Assembly (NCBI RefSeq): GCF_000220395.1 | Contig: NW_004086499.1 | Coordinates: 62,001 to 126,000, forward strand | Source: Ichthyophthirius multifiliis | Lineage: Eukaryota; Ciliophora; Oligohymenophorea; Hymenostomatida | Direction of reading: 5' to 3' | DNA: 64,000 nucleotides | Part shown: piece by piece, positions 11,336-24,473 of the stretch | Layout: every line of letters starts with the position of its first letter | Position numbering within the stretch: position 1 is the stretch's first letter | Position numbers and translations under genes: made by a program | The notes under the pieces: generated by a model | What the model was told of the DNA's origin: nothing | Database searches by the model: none | Seen by the model: only the letters and a program-made list of their open reading frames with translations

Positions 11336-12109
11336 TCATAAATTTTATTATATTAAAGGTATTTAATTTTACAAACTAATCATTTATTAATTTTATTATT
11401 ATTATATATTTTAATTGTTATTATTACTAGGAATTATAATTTTTAAAGCTTCTTGAATTTTCATTAAAGCATTATAAATAATATTTTATTATTCAATAAC
11501 ATACGCATTAGTGTTACTATTATTGTACTCTAAATGAGATTTATTTCTTATTAACTTAAAATATTTATTTTTTATTACATATTTAAATCTATTTTTCATT
11601 AATTAAGATATTTTCTACCATTTAGGTCCATAAAGTTTATATAAATTTAACAAATTTTCTTCTTCTTAAATACTCCAAACTTAGTTATTATCAATCATCG
11701 GGTCTAATTTATTTAAATAACGTTCCCTTATTTACTTAATAGTCCTATTAGGAAACTAGTTATATATTTTATTCCATTTTTTTCCATATTTTTCTACTAA
11801 AGCTATCAACTTTTAATCTTCGATTTTAGTCCATTCGACAAAATTAATTTTCCTCCACCTATAATGACATTATTTAAAAGTTTTTTACTAAAAATACTAT
11901 TAAATTTTCTACCAATTTCTTATCAATTTAACTGACAAAGAATTTAATAATTCATATTCTTCTTAAGTCCATAATATGTTGTTATTTTAATGCTCGTTTT
12001 TTTATATAGAAATCTTATAAAATAATTATTTCATTTATTCGTTGGAAGTTTCGGATTAAGAAGTAATTTAATAATTTTATTTTTTGGATTTAGGGGGAGT
12101 TTAGTACAT
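11336..12109 (-). CDS. three-repeat MYB-type DNA-binding protein
   Basis: One exon of 257 aa, ATG at 12107-12109 and TGA at 11336-11338. Three successive MYB/SANT repeats are readable. The first is ILWTQEEYELLNSL...NWQKIQQYF...CHYRWRKI, the second VEWTKIEDQKLIALVEKYG...WNKIYNQF...QIRERYLNKLDP and the third VWSIQEEENLLNLYKLYG...WQKISQLM. The regularly spaced Trp residues, LV..YG..W..I and the closing R.R(W/Y) helix are the family's hallmark; repeats two and three fit R2R3 best, the first is divergent. The N-terminus is short and Ser/Gln-rich and the C-terminus is Asn/Gln-rich. A nuclear transcription or cell-cycle regulator is the likely role. Intronless, no neighbours close by. Confidence 0.9.
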
Positions 12110-13700
12110 ATTTTAATATTTTATTTTGAATTTTTTTATTTAAATATATTATAGTATTTTTTTTTTTAAAAAAAATACAAAATAAAAACACTTTAGTTTA
12201 TTCTTTTCAATAATAAAAACTGAAATATATTTAATAATTTTTAAAAAATTTTTACTTTTTAAGTTTTTAGTTTAAATAATATCCTCATATATATTAATAA
12301 TTTTTATATTATAGTAAGAAAATATACATACTTCTTAAATATTAATTATAAAGTATTTTAAAAAGATATTAAAAATAAATATTGTACAATAAAACGAATA
12401 AATATAGTATATTTTTATTTTTTAAAAATAGTAAAAGCGATAATATAAATAATATTAATATTTTATAAATTAATAATATAATGTAAATATAAAGAAAATA
12501 TAATAAATTTTTGTTATTTTGATTTATTATTTTATTTTTATTTTTAATTTTTCTATAATGTTTTCATTAAAAAAAAAATAATAATAAATTTATTTTAGAA
12601 TAAAATTATTTTTTATTTAATTAAGTTTTTTTTTTTTTATAGTAAATTTTAAAATAACTTAATATTTTATTTTGATAAGAAATAAAATATCTAAAATATT
12701 AAATATATTAATAAATAAAAAATTGTAAAAATAATATAAAGTACATTTAAAATATTAATAATGAATACATATTAATATTGACTTAATATATTAATATTAA
12801 TTATCATTTATACATAAATTAAATATTTAATAATAATATAATTTTATATTTACAAAATTATAAAAGAATATAATTATTTATTAATAAATAAAATCTCATA
12901 AATATATTTAATTTATGTTTTAATTTAAAAAATTTTAATAAATAAAAAATAAATTTATATTTAATTCACTAAATTTATATTTAAAAAAAATATTTTTAAT
13001 TTATATTATAAAAATAATAATTATATTTTATTTATAAACAAATATTTAATATAAAATTAAATATATAAAATAAATTATTATTTAAATTAATTAATTTTAT
13101 TATTATTATAATTTTTTATAAATAAAAATAATGTTTTTATTTATATTTTTAAATTTAGTTTAATTTTGTTTAGTCTAATATTAAATAATTAAAATATTAA
13201 TAAATACAATATTATATAACTTATGTTTATAATTCTATATTTGATATATAAACTTATAAGATTATAAATTATTTATTTAATCATTATTTGTAAATAAATA
13301 TTATATTTATTTATTAAAATGATTTTTTTTTTTTTTTAATTAATAATTTATTCAAAATGTCTCTATATAAATAAAAGATATTATTTATTAATATTATAAT
13401 AAAAATAATATCTATTTTTTTATGAACATATTACTTAAAAAAAAAAAAAAAATTGGATTAGTTTTTATAATTTTATATTTATATTCAAATAATACAAAGA
13501 CTAAAATATTGTTTAAATTCAATATAAATATTGATATTAATTATATTTATTTCTATTAAATTAAATAAAATTTATTTTTATATAAAATTTTTATTTTCCA
13601 CAATTTAAATTTAATCAAATATAATTTATTTAATAAAATGCAATAAATTTTTAAATATAATATCTTAAAACAAAACAAAATTAAATTAAATATAAAAAAT
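12110..13700. other. AT-rich intergenic stretch
   Basis: About 1.6 kb with very low GC, homopolymer runs and no recognisable coding segment on either strand. It contains the divergent upstream regions of the MYB gene (-) and the amidase gene (+). Confidence 0.6.
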
Positions 13701-14066
13701 ATGATTTTAAAGCTTATATTTATAATTTTTTTTTCAATTATACTTTCTATTTATTTATTATTTCGTCCTAACTATAATGGATTAATTACTCATAATAATG
13801 CTAAATACGGAACTATAAACATTAGAAGAGATAATAACGGTATTCCACATATAAAAGGCAAAACTTTAAATGATGTATGCTTTGGATAAGGTTTTGTACA
13901 TGGCTAAGATAGACTATTTTAAATACATATAAAAAAATAATTAATAAATGGCAAACTAAGTTTACTTTCTGGAGAAAAATCACTATAAATTGATAAATTT
14001 TTTAGGTCTATATTCTCTTTATATATATATATATATATATATGATTTTTTTTAATAATAAATATAA

Positions 14067-14100
<34 letters not shown>

Positions 14101-14897
14101 CCGTAGGTATACATAGAATAGCTAAAAAGATAGCCGAAAAATTATAAGGTGAATAAAAATAATGCATATAAGCCTATTGCGATGGTATTAATCATTACTA
14201 TAATTCTTTAAATATAAAGCCTTTAGAATTCTATCTAGTTTAATAAGATTGGTAAGATTATAGGCCAGAAGATGTTATTGGATAAGAAAGATTATTGTAA
14301 AATAAATATAAAAAAATATAAAAAATTAAATAAAAATTATCAATAAAAATAAAGGATTTTTCTTCTAGGTTATGATTATGTATGGGAAGCTATAAGAAGT
14401 AATTTAGCTGAATAATTTGGATTTGAAGAAGCTTAATTAATAACCGGAGCTATATCAGATTCTTAATTTGTGGATGTAACAATTATGGATGACTAAGATT
14501 TAAAAAATAATAATTTATATGAAAAATATTAAAGAAATAGTACCAAAAACTATCTAAATTCTAATCAAAAAAAACTATAAAATAATAAAAAACACCAAAA
14601 TTTTATTGATTCTTAAATTGCAGATGTTTTAAATGAATTATATATGGGTAAATAAATAATGTTTATATATTTATATTAATATATATATATATATATATAT
14701 ATAATCATTTTTATATATATATATATTTAATATTTTTTTTTTAAATATTTAATTATAATAAAATAAAACATAAAACTAATATTTTTTTTTAAATTTTTTT
14801 CAATGATTAACTTTTTATTAAAAACAGTAAAATAAAATAAATAAATATTAAAACAAAAAATAAATTAATATATATACATATATATATGTTAATATAT

Positions 14898-14952
<55 letters not shown>

Positions 14953-16563
14953 ATATAATAATAGGTCCTAATGGAAGTAATGCTTGGGTAATACATGGAA
15001 ATCATACAAAATCAGGAAAACCTTTACTTGCAAGTGATCCACATTTGTAATCTTCGATACCCACTTAATGGATATAAAATGAATTATTAATAGGTTATTT
15101 TTTATTAAAAATAAAATAATTTATAATTTTAAAGAATCTGAGAATATTTTATTAATCGGAGGATCTATACCTGGTGTACCTTTAATATAAAATGGAAGAT
15201 CCGAATTTTTTAGTTGGGGAACAACAGTACTTTATGCCGATACAGCCGATTTATATAAAGAAACAATAGAAGACAATAAGTATTTACTAGACAACAAATG
15301 GATTCCATTACAAACAGTAGAAGAACTAATATACATAAAGGGGCAAAATGAGCCTTATGTACATAACGTTAAATTAACTCATAGAGGTCCTATATTGAAT
15401 AATAGATTTGATAAAACATCTAAAACTTCTTTAACTGAAATTGGAGTAGATGCATCTTTAGTATGGATAGGTTAAATATTAAGTAGTAATTTTGTAGATA
15501 GTATTTTAGGTATTATTATTTTTATTATTAATATTTAAAAATAAAAATAAAAGTCGTGGCTAGATCTTAAAATACATAATAATGTGTTAATGCTTTTAAA
15601 TAAATGATTGGACCTGCACTTTCTATTGTTTATGCTACTAAGACTGGTGATATAGGCTTTTTTGGTTATGGAAAAATACCTATTATTGAAGATAGTGCAG
15701 AAGGAGCATTTTTAAAAGATGGAACTTCTTCAAAATAAGACTGGTTGAGATTTACTAATTCTTCTGAAAATCCATAAATGATGAATCCTTCTAAAGGTAA
15801 AAATAAAATAAAAATACAATTATATTTTATTATCAAAATAAGGATATATTGTAACTGCTAATAATAGATTTGCTAGTGATAATATACTTAATCATTTAAC
15901 AGTTAATTAATTATCAACTTCTAGAGCTTTAAGAATTAATCAATTAATATAAGAACATATTAATAAAGGTTTAAAATTTGACATTGAAGATATGAAAAGA
16001 ATACAATCAGATACTGTAGATTCTTATGCTTAACTTATTTTACCTCATTTAATTTAATTATATGAAAAAAAAGGAATGGAAGTATTAGGAAATGATTAAA
16101 AATTATATTAAAAAGGATTAAAAATGCTTAATCTTTTAAAAGATTGGGATTCTAATTTAAGTTTGGATAGTTTCAAGGCTTCTATTTTTATGAGTTGGGA
16201 GTATTTGTTTTGTTAAAAGAGTTTAATGGAATTCGATGCTTAAGAAAAAGACAGGTTTTTATTTTATTTTATTTATTGTTCTTTTTTTATTTTAATCTTT
16301 TAATAATAATTATTTATTTATTTTTCATAGAAAAACAATAACTATGGGATTACTATTTGAAAATTACTATTTCAAAAAAATAAAATAATGGAGTACTAAT
16401 GAAGATACAAATTATGATTATAAATGGTGTAAAAATAAAGAAAATTAAAACTCGAAATTTAGTTGTTTGTATAATGTTATTTATTCTTTTACTTAAATAG
16501 AAGATTTCTTATATACTAAATTTTAAACAACAGACGTATATAATTAATATATAAATAAATATG

Positions 16564-16617
<54 letters not shown>

Positions 16618-17044
16618 TATATAAATTTTATATAAAATATAAAAGCATAATGAATGGAAATGGGGAAAAATGCATAGAAACATACTAGCTCATTAAGCCT
16701 TTACTAAGAATTTCCTAAGACATATTTTCGATAGAAAAGTAGAAATTTATGGTAATAGAAGAACTATTGCTGTTTCTCTTTAAAACTGGATAGATGATAC
16801 TTTTGATTCTTCTTATGTAGCTAATTATAGAATGATTGTTGATATGAATGATAATAAATAAGATTATTGGGTAGTAGAAGCTGGCGTATCAGAAAATATA
16901 TTCTCTGGGCATTATGATGATTAAATGAGTCTCCATAAAAATTTTTAATATTTATATATGTAAAGAGGGTTCGAAAATTTCGAGAAAAATAAATATTATT
17001 CATAAGATTTAAAATATAAAGAAAATAAAAAAAAAGATTTATGA
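13701..17044 (+). CDS. penicillin amidase-like Ntn hydrolase
   Basis: Nine exons (13701-14005, 14099-14296, 14355-14647, 14965-15093, 15135-15509, 15554-15796, 15843-16254, 16331-16535, 16646-17044) join in phase to about 852 aa. Residues 1-20 form a hydrophobic signal anchor. Then come NNGIPHIKGKTLNDVCFGQG and HGQDRLFQ, the alpha-chain signatures. The new beta-chain start is GPNGSNAWVIHG, where the Ser of G-S-N-x-W is the autoprocessing site and N-terminal nucleophile; SDPHL follows as in the family. The family cleaves amide bonds of N-acyl groups (penicillin, acyl-homoserine lactones, other amides); the substrate here is unknown. The signal anchor suggests secretion or a lysosome-like compartment. 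Introns hold several AT tracts. Confidence 0.93.
14905..14960. repeat. (AT)n tracts in amidase intron
   Basis: Interrupted AT dinucleotide tract just before exon 4 of the amidase gene. Similar tracts lie in other introns of this gene at about 14020-14095, 14678-14702 and 16567-16610. Confidence 0.85.
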
Positions 17045-17455
17045 TATTTCTATCTTATTTTATTATTAATATAAATAATTTATTTTTAAATAAAAATAAA
17101 AAAAAAATTGATAAATAAGTTAAAATAAAAAACATATATATATATCTATAAAATAAATTTATATATTTATATTTTTATATATTTAAATATATATTATATT
17201 ATTTAATTTATATTTATAAATTTTATTTATAAATAATTATATATTTAAAATTTTTTTTTATAATTATATCTAATATTTATTTTTATTTATTTTTTATTTT
17301 TTATTTTTCTAATTATATTTTTTTTAATTTTATTAATATTTTTCAATCTTTTTATTTATATTTTTATTTTAAAATATATTTTTTATTTTTAATTATTTAA
17401 TGCATTTATTTTATTATTTATTACCTTTTATTATTTTCATATTTCTTTAATTAAA
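17045..17455. other. AT-rich intergenic spacer
   Basis: About 410 bp of T-rich sequence between two + strand genes; nothing recognised. Confidence 0.6.
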
Positions 17456-19060
17456 ATGATTTCTGCTAATATAAAAAAAATTAACGATAATATTGAATAA
17501 AATTATCTTTAATATAAAATCGATTGTTCATAATAATAAAAACTTTAAAAGAATTAAAAATATTTATTTTAATCATTAAAATTTAATGATAATATAATAT
17601 ATTAAAAATAGCCTAGTTAATAAATAGATTTATTAAGATTAGAAGTATAAAATAAAATAAATTATTTGTTGAGTCCATTATAAGATTTAACCGAATTCGA
17701 AAATAATAATTAATAATAAAGTATTTTAACCAATACATAATAGTCCTTTAGTTAAAATAGATATAAACAGAAACAATATAATAAATAATCAGTGGATCAA
17801 ATAAACATAAACAAATTAAAATGTAATTATTTATCTGTTTAAAACACAAATAATAAAATAATTAATAACAATTAAAATACGAAAATCTCTTCATTTGATT
17901 TATATTATATGAATTAAAAAAATTAAAATCATGAAATAAACTTATTATTAAATAAGCGAAATTAAGATTATTTGAAAAAATACCAATCGAATTCTTTACA
18001 TACAAATAAAGCAAGCGAAATTATAATCCCAAATAAAAAAATAATTTAACATAATAAATAATAATATTCAATAATGGAGAATAAATAATAATTTCTATCA
18101 ACTGAAAATAACAATACAAATATAAGTTTTTAAGAACCAAGTGAAATTTGCTAATAATGTTTTTTATAAAAATAACAAATAAAAATAAACATAAATCACC
18201 AATTTTAAAAATTAATAGAAGAATTTAAATATTAATTAGAAGACAAAACTAAATAAAATTTAATTTTAGAAAATATAAATAGAAACTAAATAAAAGAATT
18301 AGAATATTATAAAGAATAATTAAATTAATAAAATAATTTATAAATAAATAAAATGAACGAAAATTTTAAAGAAAAAGAGAACTTATTTTATGAAAAATTA
18401 CAATAAGAAAAGAATTTTTATGAAAACAAAATAGATTTATTAAATAAAAAATTAATTGAATTACAAAATTAAATAATTTTAATTTAAAGCTAGCATGATT
18501 ATAATGGTTAATTTAAACTTTAATTTTAAAATTAAAACTAAGATTTTTAAAATTATAATCTATTAAAGTAAAAATACCATGATTTAAATTAAAAAATAAA
18601 CTAAGAAAAATGCAATAACGCATAATTAAAATAATAAATAGAAATTATTTAAAATAAAGAGTATATTTTATTAGAATAGAAATAATAGTTTAACTAACAA
18701 TTAAATTAATCTATTCATAAATGCGAAGAATTATAACAATAAATAAGTCAACTTTAAAATTTCATATAGGAAGAAAACAATAAAAATTAAAAAAATATAG
18801 AAAAATTAAATAATATTATTAAAAAATAAGATATATAATTAAAAGAATTAATAAAATAAAATAATCTGTAATAAAGAATATAGTAAAATGAAAATGAAAT
18901 TAGTATAAATTAATAAAGATAGTATGGAAGTAATTCGGGTACAAATTTATGTTAAGAAAAAATTATTCACGATTTGTAAATGAAAATTAATTAATTAAGT
19001 ATTGAAAATAAAAAATTCACTTAAATTTTATATTAAAGAAGTTAAAATGGATGGTCTTGA
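17456..19060 (+). CDS. Q/N-rich coiled-coil protein, 534 aa
   Basis: ATG 17456-17458 to TGA 19058-19060 is open for 535 codons with no intron, although TGA occurs in the other frames. Roughly the first 200 residues are Asn/Gln/Ser-rich and low in structure. From about residue 225 a long heptad-like region follows, rich in Leu, Ile, Glu, Lys and Gln, for example QLEDKTKQNLILENINRNQ and later ELQQQISQLQNFIQEENN; the protein ends NKKFTQILYQRSQNGWS. This is typical of cytoskeletal or basal-body scaffold proteins, but no named family is recognised. Most glutamines are TAA. Confidence 0.7.
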
Positions 19061-19339
19061 AATTATTATATTTTTTACATTAATAAAAAATATTTAAATA
19101 ATTAATTAAATCAATAAATGTAATTGTAGACTATAAGATAATAAAAAGATAAATTAATATAATATAATAATTCATACAATATTTATATTATATAAAAAAA
19201 AAATTATTTTAAAAAAAATATAAATAAAATATAAAAGAAAGCAATAATAATATTATTTTTAAAAACATTAAACGCTTTTTATTTAAAAAATAATAATTAA
19301 ATGAAAAATAATATTAAAAAATAAAAAATATAAAAAATT

Positions 19340-19382
<43 letters not shown>

Positions 19383-19458
19383 TTTTATTAAATTTATATA
19401 TTTTTTTTTTTTTTTCTTTATAAAAAAATAATATTAAAAAATTTAAGATTAAAAATAT
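19061..19458. other. AT-rich intergenic spacer
   Basis: About 400 bp with an (AT)n tract at about 19345-19378; no gene seen. Confidence 0.6.
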
Positions 19459-19866
19459 ATGTCTTAATAAACAGAAAATTTATTTATAGACAGATACAAT
19501 TTTTCAAGAAGAGTTGTAGATCATAGAGTTCCTTTTGATTTAAATTACTCTATTAATTAACCTAAAGGTTCATAATTATGGTGGAAAGCTTATAAGCAAA
19601 AATAGATTGGAAATTTTTTAAATTTAACTGGATTAGTTTATGCAACATATGGGGTTGGAATCGGATTATTACTATTAGGAATTGATGCATGGGTAAGAAG
19701 TAAAGTTTATGGTGATTCACATAAATCTAGATTAGATGTTTCTCGTTAACCATATGGTCATGTATTTTATGAAAATTATAGAAATTAAGGTACCAAATTA
19801 GGTAGATGGAATCATAACTTTTTCTGTTTTGAAAAATAACCTGGATGTGGTTAAGATTTCGAATGA
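19459..19866 (+). CDS. small single-TM protein, 135 aa
   Basis: One exon from ATG 19459-19461 to TGA 19864-19866. A soluble N-terminal part (SRRVVDHRVPFDLNY, ending WWKAYKQKQ) is followed by one strong membrane helix (GLVYATYGVGIGLLLLG, about residues 55-75) and a Gly/Asn/Cys-containing tail with RQPYGHVFYENYRN and EKQPGCGQDFE. GC is higher than in the flanks and composition is clearly coding. I do not recognise the family. Size and single central helix resemble the many ciliate-specific accessory subunits of mitochondrial respiratory complexes or ATP synthase, but that is a guess from shape, not from a motif. Confidence 0.8.
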
Positions 19867-20369
19867 TTTTAATATATATTAATTTTATTAATCTATAAAA
19901 ATAAAAAGACAAAAAACAAAAAATATTTTTTTTTTTTTTTTTTTTTTGCTTTATTTTCAGATTAGTTTAATTTTTTTTTTATATAAAACAAGAAAAAAGA
20001 AATATTATTTAGTTTTTTTTTACTTTAAAATAATCTTCTTATATTATACATATTTTATTTTAATTTTTTTAAAAAAAAAACATTTATAAATATGTTTTTT
20101 TTTTATAAAAAACATTTGGAAAAATATATTAAATGTTTAAATCGAATTATATTATTTTATGTATTTTAATAAAATATACTTAATACACAATTCTTTTACA
20201 TTATTTAAAAAAATAAACTTTTAAATAAATAATATAAAAAAGTTATATAAATAATACTTTATATATAAAAAATAAAAAAAAATATATATTTAAATCTTTT
20301 ACTTTAAAACATATATAATATTTATCTATAAAAATAACCATAAAACAAAAAAAAGATTATATATTTATT
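19867..20369. other. convergent intergenic region
   Basis: About 500 bp between the 3' ends of the small TM gene (+) and the phosphatase gene (-). It is very rich in T and A homopolymers, consistent with a shared 3' UTR or terminator zone; no specific signal seen. Confidence 0.55.
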
Positions 20370-20864
20370 TCAATTTTCATTGCTAATTTATAATTCTTTT
20401 TCAAACTATCTTAATTATCCCATAAATCCAGCGTTTGGATTAGCAATTTATCTCTTTTATTTAATAAAAATTAAAGTTTTATCAAGACTCCATTTTTTAC
20501 TTTTCATAAGATAAGCACAAAGTAAAGTTGTACTTCTAGAAATTCCAGCAAAACAATGAACAAGCACATTTCCTTCATTTAACTATTTTTCAATAAATTC
20601 AATTCCTTCATTAAAAAAAGGTTTTAAACTAAAAGTTGGCATATCTTCAGCTTCAATAATTTTCTATTTAATTTTAATTGGATCGTAATTTAAATTTGTA
20701 TAACTTGCTACTGTTAATACAGATTTTATATTAAATTTATTATCTATTATTATATTTCGGGCTGCATATATGTCTCCTAAATAAATACATCCTTTCTAAT
20801 TGTCATTTTAATTATTTTAATAAATTAAATTCATATCATCTTATCGACCAAAAATAGAAAACAT
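20370..20864 (-). CDS. dual-specificity protein phosphatase
   Basis: A single exon of 164 aa, ATG at 20862-20864 and TGA at 20370-20372. The catalytic loop reads VLVHCFAGISRSTTL, the HCx5R signature with the Ser-Thr after Arg, and the fold is complete: GCIYLGDIYAA near residue 30, SVLTVAS, the general-acid Asp region EAEDMP, and the AYLM and RQIANPNAGFMGQL stretches. This is the size of minimal DUSPs that act on phospho-Tyr and phospho-Thr, often of MAP kinases. There is no N-terminal docking domain. Intronless. Substrate not predictable. Confidence 0.93.
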
Positions 20865-21317
20865 TTTTTTTTTATTATAAAAAAATAATAATATATAATT
20901 AAATTTATAATGTTTAAAATTTTTTATTTTTTATTTTTTTTGATTTAAAAAAAAAATTCTATTTTTTCTACTTTACATATAATTGAATTTTAAAAAAATT
21001 TATATATAAATATTATTTATATATACATATACTCTTTATTAAAATTTAGAAAAACATATTTATTATTAAGTAATAATTTTGAGGATAATTATTAATCTAT
21101 AAATAATATTCAAAATTTATGTAAATAAATAATTAAAATTTATATATTTAGAATAATCTATTTAAACTATTTTTTAATAAGTTTACTGTTATATATATAT
21201 GAAAATAAATTAGGTATACGCTAAACTAATTAATAAGTAAAATAAATTACATGATAAACTTTTCGAATATTAATTTTATGCTATTATAAAATTTTTATTA
21301 ATATTTGTTTTAAATGA
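20865..21317. other. AT-rich intergenic
   Basis: About 450 bp upstream of the phosphatase gene; nothing recognised. Confidence 0.5.
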
Positions 21318-22175
21318 ATGATTTCGAAATTTTTAAAATATAAATTTAAATGCAGTGAAGAAATAAAATAGTCAATTATATGTATAATGCTTAAAAACGA
21401 GCCATTTTTAATAGAAAAAAAGTTTAAATTAAAAACCAATTTTTCTTAAAGTTAAAAATAAATTAAAGTAATAGTGACAATGTTAGAATAAAAATGTGAG
21501 TATTTATAATTATTTTAGTTAAATTTAAATACTATTATTTATGAAAAAAAATATGTTTTTTATTAAAAAATAAATGGTTTATTATTTTTTAATTTTTTAT
21601 TTTTTAAAATTTTTTTCAACTGTTTAATAATAAATTTATAAAATATATAAATAAACAAAATTTTTCTTTAAATCTTTAAATAATTAGTAAGTAATATATA
21701 AGAAATTATTTAAAAAATATATTTATTAAGAAGAAATATCTGTTTTATAATATTGCATAGTTTTTTTAAAACTTTAAAGGTGATGAATTAGATCTATAAT
21801 AAAATAAATTAATTTTTTGTTTTTATATAATTTTTTTATTAATAATAAAATTTCTAATTGTTTTTTTTATATAATTTGTATTTAATATATTTTATTTAAT
21901 AAATTTTTTATATTACAATAATTAATTTTAATATTTTTTTACAATTAATTTAATTTTATTTTAAATAAATTTAATTTTTTTATTTTTAAATAATTTTGTA
22001 TTATTTTATAATGAAAAATAAAATATTAAAGGTTTAAATAAATATACAAAATAAAAATCTTTCAAACAAATCTTAATAATTTTAAGAAAATAAATAAATA
22101 AAAATGAATAAACAGAATAAAATGAATACAAAAAATAAAATTAAATAATACATTAAAAATAATATAAGATATATG

Positions 22176-22206
<31 letters not shown>

Positions 22207-22608
22207 CAAATAATTAAAAATAATATAAAAATAAATATATATTTATATATATACTAGATATTTTTATTTAATATATGAATATGTTAATATAAAATATAAA
22301 TGAAATATATTTATTAATACATTAATCAAAAAATAAATATTTCTCAATAATTAAATATAAAAAATATAAAGAATAAATAAAATAAACTCATAAAAAAATT
22401 TTATAAAAAAATTTAAAAAAATTAACTCCCAAAAAGTATTAAAGAATATATGTGTATATTTATAGAAAAATAGAATATATAAAATAAAAATAAAATTAAA
22501 TAAATTTATTTGCTAAAATGTCAAATAAGTGTTTGCTTCAAAAAAATTAAAAAAAATTATTTAATATTGAAATAAAAAAAGATTAAATGAGAAACATATT
22601 AGAAAAAA

Positions 22609-22647
<39 letters not shown>

Positions 22648-22886
22648 TATAATAATAATTATAAAATTATAATAAAAATAATAATATTTATATTAATATT
22701 ATTTATTAAGAATATTTATTTTTTAATCTGAAGAATATTAAGACTATACATTAAAAAAATATATATTATATAATATAAAAAAACCAAAATTTTATTATAA
22801 ACATATTTAAATTTAAAGATTATATATTTAAAAGTTTATTTTTTTTTAATTTTATATATAATTATTTATTATATAATCTTATTTGA
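21318..22886 (+). CDS. possible 522-codon hypothetical ORF
   Basis: From ATG 21318-21320 (directly after an in-frame TGA) to TGA 22884-22886 one frame has no stop, while about 15 TGA triplets fall in the other two frames. It begins MISKFLKYKFKCSEEIKQ and includes KNEPFLIEKKFKLKTNF; a Phe/Ile/Leu-rich middle could be membrane helices, and near the end a (TAA)n tract would encode about 11 Gln. No family is recognised and the composition drifts to pure AT repeats between 22,140 and 22,250. It may be a real Q/N-rich gene, a gene with unrecognised introns, or chance. Confidence 0.33.
22610..22648. repeat. (TAA)n tract
   Basis: About 12 TAA units; it would be poly-Gln if the surrounding frame is translated. 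Confidence 0.85.
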
Positions 22887-24195
22887 TTATTTATATTATA
22901 CTTCATAAGATTTTATGAAATAATAATAAATATATAGGATAATTAAATATTTTATATATATAATGTTTTTTTAAGAATATTTTCAATACATTATATTAAA
23001 AGCAATACAATTAGAAAATTCAAGAATTAATTATCAAAAATAATAATATTAACACTAAACATATATATATATTAAGATTATAAAGTTTATATAATAAATT
23101 TTTTATTATATTATATTGAATATAAAAAAATTATCGAAAATTATCTAATTTTTTTAAAAAATATATTAACAAGTGTATTGTAAATTAATTATAATGGCAA
23201 TTTTATTATTAAATATATAAAAAAAAAAAAATAAAAAAATATAAATAATAATTATATGATATTATATTAAAATATATTGAATATATTTTTAAATATATAA
23301 GAAATTCTAAAAATGACATTAATAAGCTTTCTTTTTTCTAAAATTTAAATATTAATAAAATCAATGTGGAAATACTATAGTATTTAATTAAATTTAAATT
23401 TATTTATCTGTTTTAAATAAAAAATAGTTCACTGAATAATAATTATAAAGAATATCTACAACTTCTTAATAAAATAAAATTATAAAAGAAATTTTTTTAA
23501 ACACTATATTTTAAATTTAGATTTAAATAATGAAGTCTTATATAATTAGAAAAATTAAAATAATAATAAAGATAATAGATAATAACATATTATTAAATAA
23601 TAATTAAAAAAATATTCTTTTACAAATTAAAATACATAAAATTTTAAAACTTAAATAAATTTGAACAAATAATAAGATTGATAAAAATAATAATATTAAT
23701 ACTAATAATGAGTATAATAGTAATAATTATTTTTTAAAATGATAATTATCTTTTAATAATATATATTAAAAAATATATTTTTATTTATTAATAAATAAAT
23801 GTATAGATATATTTTTTATTTTATAAATTAATTACATTTGTAATTAAATTAAAGAAGATATTTTTTTTACAAAAAAAAAAAAGTTAACAATATTTAAATT
23901 TTAAATTATATAATTTTCTTAATCTAAAATTATATTTATTATTATTATATATTTTATTTTTTTCTTTATATTTACTCCCTTTGTTTAATAAAAAAAGCAA
24001 ATATTTAAAATGTGTTTTTTTTTTTTTTTAAAGAAAGTAATATTTAAAATTTACATCTTGATTGAAAAATTTTAACATTTTTTTTTTTTTTAAATAAAAT
24101 TACATTATAAAATAAAAAAATGGCTTATAAATATTAAACATCTTTTAAATATGTATATAATATATATTTAATGGTTTATAAAAAAAAAAATATAT

Positions 24196-24227
<32 letters not shown>

Positions 24228-24473
24228 CTAATATTTTAAAACTATAATAATGAAATCTATATATAAAAAAGACTTTAAAACTACTTAAAAAAGTGCAAAA
24301 AAAGCAAACATAAAAAAATAAATAAAAATACAAGAGAAAAAAAATTATATATAAAAAAACCAAATAATATAATTCTAATGTATTTTAATTAAACATAATA
24401 GAGAGAGAAAGAAAGAAAAAAAAAGTACTAAAACCTTTTTTTTCTTTATAAAAAAAACACCTATTTTCTCTCT
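22887..24473. other. AT-rich region with weak coding-like segments
   Basis: About 1.6 kb. Between 23,200 and 23,533 one + strand frame reads protein-like (KLSFFQNLNINKINVEILQ, then EYLQLLNKIKLQKKFFQ) and ends at TGA 23531-23533, but I find no start and the upstream A-tract breaks the frame. This could be a pseudogene fragment. The remainder is low-complexity. The last part is the 3' side of HSP90. Confidence 0.4.
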
